DNA from: Paracoccaceae bacterium | GTDB lineage: Bacteria > Pseudomonadota > Alphaproteobacteria > Rhodobacterales > Rhodobacteraceae | Length of the DNA: 11,497 bases | Assembly (NCBI GenBank): GCA_013214715.1 | Contig: JABSSB010000037.1 | Span: 1-11,497 of the forward strand | Reading direction: 5' to 3' | Shown: positions 7,551 through 11,497 of the stretch, one piece after another | Numbering within the stretch: the stretch's first letter is position 1 | Layout of the letters: each line of letters begins with the position of its first letter | Position numbers and translations under genes: made by a program | Notes under the pieces: generated by a model | What the model was told of the DNA's origin: nothing | The model's database searches: none | The model's input: the letters and a program-made list of their open reading frames with translations, nothing else

Positions 7551-8395
7551 TCCGCCATGACATCGCCAGCGACGATGGCACAAAACTGGCAGTGTTCGAC
7601 GCGGGTCCGCAGACCGCGCCACCCATCCTGCTGATCCATGGCTGGTCGCAGCATCACCTGAGCTGGGCGCATCAGCTGGGCAGTCCGCTGGCACAGCAAT
7701 TCCGACTGATCGCCCCTGATCTTCGGGGGCATGGGGCATCGGACAAACCGGACACCGCCGAGGCCTATGATCACTCGAAGCCCTGGGCCGCGGATGTCGC
7801 CTCCATCATCGCGGCGCTGCAGCTTGATCGACCGGTTCTGGTGGGATGGTCGATGGTGGGCTGGGTGGTGCAGGATTATCTGCGCTATTTCGGTGCCGAC
7901 ACGATTACCGGTGTCATGTTGGTGGGCAGCTCGATCACCACAGGCGCCCTTGCGCCAGCCGACGCACAGGACCGACGCTCCGCCGATCCGGACGTGGTGG
8001 CGGCCGGCATGTATTCCGACAATCAGGCCGAAAACCTGTCCGCCACCGTTGCATTTGTCGAAGCCTGTTTTGCCGAGCCGCCGAAGCCGCATGACCTGGC
8101 CTATATGGTCGGCTTCAACATGCTGGTGCCCCCGCATATACGCGCGGCTTGCAGGAAACGGGACGAAGACTACCGACCCCTCTGGGCGTCTCTGGACCTT
8201 CCAACCTCTGTCGTTTGGGGCGTGCGCGAGCGGTTATGCGTGCCGCCTCTGATGCAGGAACTGCGCCAACACATCCCCAGTGCTCAGGTTCTGGCCTATA
8301 ACAATTGCGGTCACGCGCCCTTCTGGGAAGACCCGCAACGCGTCAACACCGATCTGGCAAGATTTGCCATGACATGCCAGCAGGAGGCCGCATGA
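7547..8395 (+). CDS. Alpha/beta-hydrolase embedded between soeA and soeB, function unknown
   Basis: This 282-residue protein has an alpha/beta-hydrolase fold. The oxyanion-hole motif is HGW (31-33), DLRGHGASDKP follows at 58-68, the nucleophile elbow is around S102, and the catalytic histidine is H256 in NCGHAPFWEDP. Two features are atypical. The elbow reads G-W-S-M-V, with V104 where a glycine is normal. The acid position in VVWGVRERL is E228, where Asp is typical. It overlaps soeA by 4 bases (ATGA at 7547) and soeB by 4 bases (ATGA at 8392), so translation is coupled on both sides. There is no signal peptide, so it is cytoplasmic. It resembles haloperoxidase/esterase-type hydrolases, but the substrate cannot be read from sequence. 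Possible roles are hydrolysis of a sulfonate-pathway metabolite, a degenerate accessory or assembly protein for Soe, or a passenger gene. Confidence 0.85.
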   Translation: MIRHDIASDDGTKLAVFDAGPQTAPPILLIHGWSQHHLSWAHQLGSPLAQQFRLIAPDLRGHGASDKPDTAEAYDHSKPWAADVASIIAALQLDRPVLVGWSMVGWVVQDYLRYFGADTITGVMLVGSSITTGALAPADAQDRRSADPDVVAAGMYSDNQAENLSATVAFVEACFAEPPKPHDLAYMVGFNMLVPPHIRAACRKRDEDYRPLWASLDLPTSVVWGVRERLCVPPLMQELRQHIPSAQVLAYNNCGHAPFWEDPQRVNTDLARFAMTCQQEAA

Positions 8396-9141
8396 CCACG
8401 CTTCCCGAAACAACCGAGCGCAAGCTGGGCCTTGTGATTGATTTGGATACCTGCGTTGGCTGCCACGCCTGTGTGATCGCCTGCAAAGGCTGGAACGATC
8501 AGGGGTATGGCGCGCCGCTGTCGGATCAGGACCCCTATGGCGCGGCGCCCTCGGGCACCTTTCTCAACCGCGTTCACAGCTATGAGGTGCAGCCCGAAAC
8601 CGGCCCGGCGCAGCTTGTGCATTTCCCAAAATCCTGCCTGCATTGTGACGATGCTCCCTGCGTGACGGTCTGCCCAACCGGCGCCAGTTACAAACGTGTC
8701 GAGGATGGCATCGTTTTGGTCAATGAAAGCGACTGCATCGGCTGCGGTCTCTGCGCATGGGCCTGTCCTTACGGCGCGCGCGAAATGGATGCAGCCGAAG
8801 GCGTGATGAAGAAATGCACGCTCTGCGTGGACCGCATCTATAATAACAATCTGCCCGTCGAAGACCGCGAGCCCGCCTGCGTGCGCACCTGCCCGGCAGG
8901 GGCGCGCCATTTTGGCGATTTGGCCGATCCTGACAGCGATGTATCGAAACTCGTCGCCGATCGGGGCGGTATGGACCTGATGCCAGAACAGGGCACCGCG
9001 CCCGTCAACAAATACCTGCCGCCCCGCCCCAAGGACCAGATTGAAGACCAGGTCGATATCCTTGCCCCGCTGCTTGCCCCGGTGGCCGAAGACCCCAAAG
9101 GCTTCCTTGGCTGGCTTGACCGCACGCTGGAGAAATTCTGA
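8392..9141 (+). CDS. soeB: Iron-sulfur electron-transfer subunit SoeB
   Basis: This 249-residue DmsB/NrfC-type ferredoxin subunit carries electrons from the molybdenum subunit to the membrane anchor. Sixteen cysteines in four groups can bind four [4Fe-4S] clusters: C21/24/27/31, C82/85/90/94, C115/118/121/125 and C142/145/163/167. There is no tryptophan replacement or missing ligand. I chose the ATG at 8392 over an in-frame ATG at 8305. AGGAGG (8382-8387) sits four bases upstream, the start overlaps the hydrolase stop as ATGA, and the extra 29 residues of the longer form look non-homologous. No Tat signal is present, matching SoeA. The C-terminus after about residue 170 is polar and proline-rich, as is common in this subunit. 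Confidence 0.92.
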   Translation: MTTLPETTERKLGLVIDLDTCVGCHACVIACKGWNDQGYGAPLSDQDPYGAAPSGTFLNRVHSYEVQPETGPAQLVHFPKSCLHCDDAPCVTVCPTGASYKRVEDGIVLVNESDCIGCGLCAWACPYGAREMDAAEGVMKKCTLCVDRIYNNNLPVEDREPACVRTCPAGARHFGDLADPDSDVSKLVADRGGMDLMPEQGTAPVNKYLPPRPKDQIEDQVDILAPLLAPVAEDPKGFLGWLDRTLEKF

Positions 9142-10013
9142 TGCATCCCGCCAAATCCGTCATCCTGTTCACAACGCTCAGCGGTCTGGGCTTTGGTATG
9201 CTGTTCTGGCTGGGGCTGGGACGCCCGGATGTGTCGGGCTGGGTAGCCTTTGTCTTCTTTGCGCTGGCTTTTGCACTGGCCTGTGGGGGGTTGATGGCCT
9301 CAACCTTCCACCTTGGCCACCCGGAGCGCGCCTGGAAGGCTTTCACGCAATGGCGCTCCAGCTGGTTGAGCCGCGAGGCTTGGGCCGCCGTGCTGGCTTT
9401 GGTGGTTATGGGACTTTATGCGACGGCGGTGATTTTTATGGATCAGCGCATAGCGTGGTTGGGCGTTCTGGGGTCGGCTCTCAGCCTTGTGACCGTTTTC
9501 ACCACATCGATGATCTACACGCAGCTAAAGACGGTGCCGCGCTGGAATCACTGGCTCACGCCGCCGCATTTTCTCGCCTATGCGCTAGCCGGGGGGGCGT
9601 TGATGGCCGGGCAGGTGACCTGGGCGATCGCATTGCTCGCATTGGCGGCCGCGATCCAGATAGCCCTGTGGCGGCTGGGCGACGAGGCCCTAAGCGCATC
9701 GGGCACGACCCTGGCCACGGCCACAGGCCTTGGCCCGGCCCCGCGCGCCTTTGAGCCGCCGCATACCGGGTCGAACTATCTGACGCGGGAAATGGTCTTT
9801 GTGGTGGGCCGCAAGCATGCCGCCAAGCTGCGGGTCATCGCGGCAATACTCGCCTTCGGCGTGCCGATCCTTGCGCTGGCCCTGCCCTTTTCACATCTTT
9901 TGGCCGCGATTGCGGTGTTGAGCCACCTGACCGGCGTGCTGGTTGCGCGGTGGTTGTTTTTTGCCCAGGCCGAACATGTGGTTGGGCTTTATTACGGCAA
10001 ACGGGCCGCATAA
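9141..10013 (+). CDS. soeC: DmsC-like membrane anchor SoeC
   Basis: This 290-residue integral membrane protein of the DmsC family has about eight hydrophobic segments. It should anchor SoeAB to the cytoplasmic face of the inner membrane and pass electrons to the quinone pool. The DmsC-type motif FHLGHPERAWKAF followed by WRSSWLSREA lies after the second membrane segment, at about residues 55-80. The start codon shares one base with the soeB stop (TGATG at 9139-9143), which is strong evidence for one transcription unit. As a DmsC rather than NrfD/PsrC type anchor it fits the SoeC family. It is the last gene of the sulfonate block. Confidence 0.9.
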   Translation: MHPAKSVILFTTLSGLGFGMLFWLGLGRPDVSGWVAFVFFALAFALACGGLMASTFHLGHPERAWKAFTQWRSSWLSREAWAAVLALVVMGLYATAVIFMDQRIAWLGVLGSALSLVTVFTTSMIYTQLKTVPRWNHWLTPPHFLAYALAGGALMAGQVTWAIALLALAAAIQIALWRLGDEALSASGTTLATATGLGPAPRAFEPPHTGSNYLTREMVFVVGRKHAAKLRVIAAILAFGVPILALALPFSHLLAAIAVLSHLTGVLVARWLFFAQAEHVVGLYYGKRAA

Positions 10014-10027
10014 CCCAAGGCGGGTTT

Positions 10028-10071
10028 GGGGACATTGCCCCCGCGCCGACGGCGCTCCCCCAGGTATTTTT
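10028..10071 (+). terminator. GC-rich hairpins followed by a T-run after soeC
   Basis: GGGG (10028-10031) can pair with CCCC (10038-10041). GCGCC (10043-10047) pairs with GGCGC (10051-10055) around a GAC loop. A TTTTT run follows at 10067-10071. The 11-base gap between the second stem and the T-run is longer than in textbook intrinsic terminators, so efficiency is uncertain. Its position, 14 bases after soeC and in front of the convergent dapA, is where a terminator is expected. Confidence 0.45.
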
Positions 10072-10102
10072 CAAGAGAAGAAGACGAGCGCAGAAAGCGC
10101 CC
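10072..10102 (-). terminator. Possible dapA terminator (minus strand)
   Basis: On the minus strand GGGCGC (10102-10097) pairs with GCGCTC (10091-10086) around a TTTCT loop, six pairs including one G-U. A pyrimidine-rich, T-containing tract runs from 10085 down to 10072. It lies just downstream of the dapA stop codon. The short stem and interrupted T tract make this a moderate call. Confidence 0.4.
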
Positions 10103-10109
10103 GCACAGG

Positions 10110-10982
10110 TCAGATCAGACCCGCATGGCCCATGGCCGCATCAATGGCGGCTTTGGTGCTGTCTTCCAGCTCTGTCAGGGGAGAGCGGACTTCGGCACTG
10201 CACAGGCCCAGTTTGGACAGGCCATATTTGGCACCTGCGAGACCGGGTTCGATAAAGATCGCTTCGTGCAGAGGCATCAGTTTGTCCTGATAGGCCAGGG
10301 CCTTGGCATAGTCACCGGCCAGAGTGGCATCCTGGAACTCTGCGCAAAGCCGCGGCGCGACATTGGCCGTGACCGAGATGCAGCCCGTACCGCCATGCGC
10401 GTTGAAGCCCAAAGCGGTTGCGTCTTCGCCTGACAGCTGGATGAAATCGGCACCACAGCTGGCGCGCTGTTGCGAGACGCGGGCGATATCACCTGTGGCG
10501 TCCTTGACCCCGATGATGCGCGGCAGTTTCGCCAGTTCGCTCATGGTGGCCGGGCTCATATCAATCACTGACCGTCCAGGAATGTTGTAGATGATGATCG
10601 GCAAAGTGCAGCAATCATGCAGCGCCGTGAAATGCGCGATCAGCCCGCGTTGCGTGGGCTTGTTGTAGTAGGGCGTGACCACCAGCGCCGCATCTGCACC
10701 AGCCGCTTCGGCCGAGCGCATAAAGCGGATGCCTTCCAGCGTGTTGTTCGACCCCGCACCTGCGATGACCGGAACCCGGCCTGCCGCCGCCTTGATCACT
10801 TCTGCGACAACAAATTCATGTTCCTCATGGCTCAGCGTCGGGCTTTCGCCCGTGGTCCCCACCGGCACAAGCCCATGAGAGCCTTCCCCGATTTGCCATT
10901 CCACCAGATGTTTGAGCGCATCCACGTCCAGTTCACCGTTGCGAAACGGGGTGACCAGGGCGGGCATAGAGCCTTTCAACAT
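10110..10982 (-). CDS. dapA: 4-hydroxy-tetrahydrodipicolinate synthase
   Basis: This 290-residue cytoplasmic TIM-barrel enzyme condenses pyruvate with aspartate semialdehyde, the first committed step of lysine and meso-diaminopimelate synthesis. Key residues match E. coli DapA within one position: T43/T44 in GTTGES, Y132 in IYNIPGR with R137, and the Schiff-base lysine K160 in IGVKDATGD. I chose the ATG at 10982, although an in-frame ATG exists at 11084. GGAGAG (10993-10988) sits five bases before the chosen start, the length then matches the family, and the 34 extra residues show no homology. DapA-family paralogues such as NanA or KDG aldolase exist, but these motifs and the lytic transglycosylase neighbour favour true DapA. 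Confidence 0.93.
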   Translation of the reverse strand: MLKGSMPALVTPFRNGELDVDALKHLVEWQIGEGSHGLVPVGTTGESPTLSHEEHEFVVAEVIKAAAGRVPVIAGAGSNNTLEGIRFMRSAEAAGADAALVVTPYYNKPTQRGLIAHFTALHDCCTLPIIIYNIPGRSVIDMSPATMSELAKLPRIIGVKDATGDIARVSQQRASCGADFIQLSGEDATALGFNAHGGTGCISVTANVAPRLCAEFQDATLAGDYAKALAYQDKLMPLHEAIFIEPGLAGAKYGLSKLGLCSAEVRSPLTELEDSTKAAIDAAMGHAGLI

Positions 10983-11108
10983 GGGTGCTCTCCATCTATC
11001 TTTGTCGTCAAACGGGGCAGGCAATCGCCCCAGGGCAAGGGCCGAGCAGGTCGGCAGAATGGCTCTAGCCTTGGCGGTTGCCAAATTGCAAGCAAAGAGA
11101 GAGCAGAG
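10983..11108. promoter_or_regulatory. Divergent intergenic region between dapA and the transglycosylase gene
   Basis: These 126 bases should contain the promoters of both flanking genes, which start in opposite directions. A near-perfect palindrome, TTGGC (11071-11075) and GCCAA (11080-11084) with a 4-base centre, lies 25 bases before the rightward start. I see no convincing -35/-10 pair for either direction. On the minus strand, TTGCCT followed by AAAGAT near the dapA start is only a weak candidate. Confidence 0.3.
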
Positions 11109-11497
11109 ATGACCCTGAGAGGACTTCTATGCGCCCTTGGCGCGATCATCTGCTGTGCGGTGATGGCCGGATCGCTGGCTGCACAAAGCGCGCAGGATCT
11201 GTCACGCGCCTTGGCCGCGGCCAATGACCGGCAATGGGACACGGCCCGGCGTCTGGCTGGCCCGGACGGCACGGTGGCCCGCGATGTGATCGACTGGATG
11301 CGCCTGCGCGCGCAGGAGGGCACCGCGCAGGAGGCGTCGGATTTCCTGCGCCGGAATCCGGACTGGCCTGGGCTGGCCTATCTGAGGCGTCAGTCGGAAC
11401 AGGCCGTGACAGAGATGCCACCCGCCTTTGTCATGGCATTTTTTGCAGACGCTGCTCCGCAGACCCCGCGGGGCGCGCTAGCACTTGCGCGGGCGCA
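11109..11497 (+). CDS. Exported lytic transglycosylase-like protein, N-terminal part (cut by the window edge)
   Basis: An open frame runs from the ATG at 11109 to the window end, 129 codons with no stop. The first 25 or so residues form a signal peptide: MTLRG, then a hydrophobic core LLCALGAIICCAVMAGSL, with likely cleavage after SLAAQ or nearby. The rest is alpha-helical, with alanine- and arginine-rich repeats such as ALAAANDRQWDTARRLA and DFLRRNPDWPGL. These are typical of the superhelical N-terminal domain of soluble lytic murein transglycosylases (Slt70 type). The catalytic domain would lie beyond the window, so the activity is inferred. Placement beside dapA is familiar in Rhodobacteraceae. 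Only a GAGAG-type purine stretch precedes the start, so the ribosome-binding site is weak. Confidence 0.72.
   Translation, partial: MTLRGLLCALGAIICCAVMAGSLAAQSAQDLSRALAAANDRQWDTARRLAGPDGTVARDVIDWMRLRAQEGTAQEASDFLRRNPDWPGLAYLRRQSEQAVTEMPPAFVMAFFADAAPQTPRGALALARA

Noticed and set aside
7130..8137. A 335-codon minus-strand frame opposite the soeA end and the hydrolase
   Set aside because: It spans two well-supported plus-strand genes, has a histidine- and arginine-rich antisense-like composition, and no recognisable motif.
8305..8391. N-terminal extension of SoeB from an earlier ATG
   Set aside because: It would overlap the hydrolase by 91 bases. The later ATG has AGGAGG at the right distance and the ATGA overlap typical of this operon.
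4725..10013. DMSO or TMAO reductase instead of sulfite dehydrogenase
   Set aside because: SoeA has no Tat signal, carries Cys rather than Ser at the likely molybdenum-ligand position (148), and is linked to xsc and an exporter. A different CISM oxidoreductase cannot be fully excluded.
10983..11084. N-terminal extension of DapA from an in-frame ATG at 11084
   Set aside because: DapA proteins begin at the MLKGSMPALVTPF-like stretch. The extension has no homology, and a ribosome-binding site lies directly before the shorter start.
1..11497. CRISPR arrays, tRNA or rRNA genes, insertion sequences, phage genes
   Set aside because: None were seen. There are no spaced repeat arrays, no cloverleaf-like segments in the gaps, no transposase or integrase motifs, and coding style is uniform throughout.

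Overview
The window looks like a chromosomal segment of a marine alphaproteobacterium of the Rhodobacteraceae (Roseobacter group). I infer this from the high-GC coding sequence, the pairing of a TauR-type regulator with xsc, and the dapA / lytic transglycosylase neighbourhood. This placement is by recognition; no search was run.

Positions 1-10013 hold a rightward sulfonate-degradation block. It starts with a MocR/TauR-type PLP-dependent regulator (118-1587), followed by sulfoacetaldehyde acetyltransferase Xsc (1666-3441). After a 239-base gap come five tightly packed genes: a YeiH/TauZ-type sulfate or sulfite exporter (3681-4703), a large molybdopterin oxidoreductase matching SoeA (4725-7550), an alpha/beta-hydrolase (7547-8395), a four-cluster ferredoxin subunit SoeB (8392-9141) and a DmsC-like membrane anchor SoeC (9141-10013). 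The last four overlap by 4, 4 and 1 bases.

The working model is as follows. Taurine or another C2 sulfonate is converted to sulfoacetaldehyde by genes outside the window. Xsc splits it with phosphate to acetyl phosphate and sulfite. SoeABC, which has no Tat signal on SoeA and so should face the cytoplasm, oxidises sulfite to sulfate and passes electrons to quinone. The YeiH/TauZ protein exports the resulting anion. No phosphotransacetylase (pta) gene lies in the window, so the acetyl phosphate step must be encoded elsewhere.

Two pairs of direct repeats stand out as candidate TauR operators, each with a 22-23 base period and a shared CTGG-C core. One lies upstream of tauR, oriented leftward towards an unseen divergent gene. 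The other overlaps the last codons of tauR, just before xsc. The least explained gene is the alpha/beta-hydrolase wedged by translational coupling between soeA and soeB. It has an atypical nucleophile elbow (G-W-S-M-V) and Glu where the acid is usually Asp.

From 10014 on, the sequence appears to be unrelated housekeeping. There is a hairpin-rich convergent junction, then dapA on the minus strand (10110-10982), a 126-base divergent intergenic region, and the start of a signal-peptide-bearing lytic transglycosylase-like gene (11109 to the window end, truncated by the edge).
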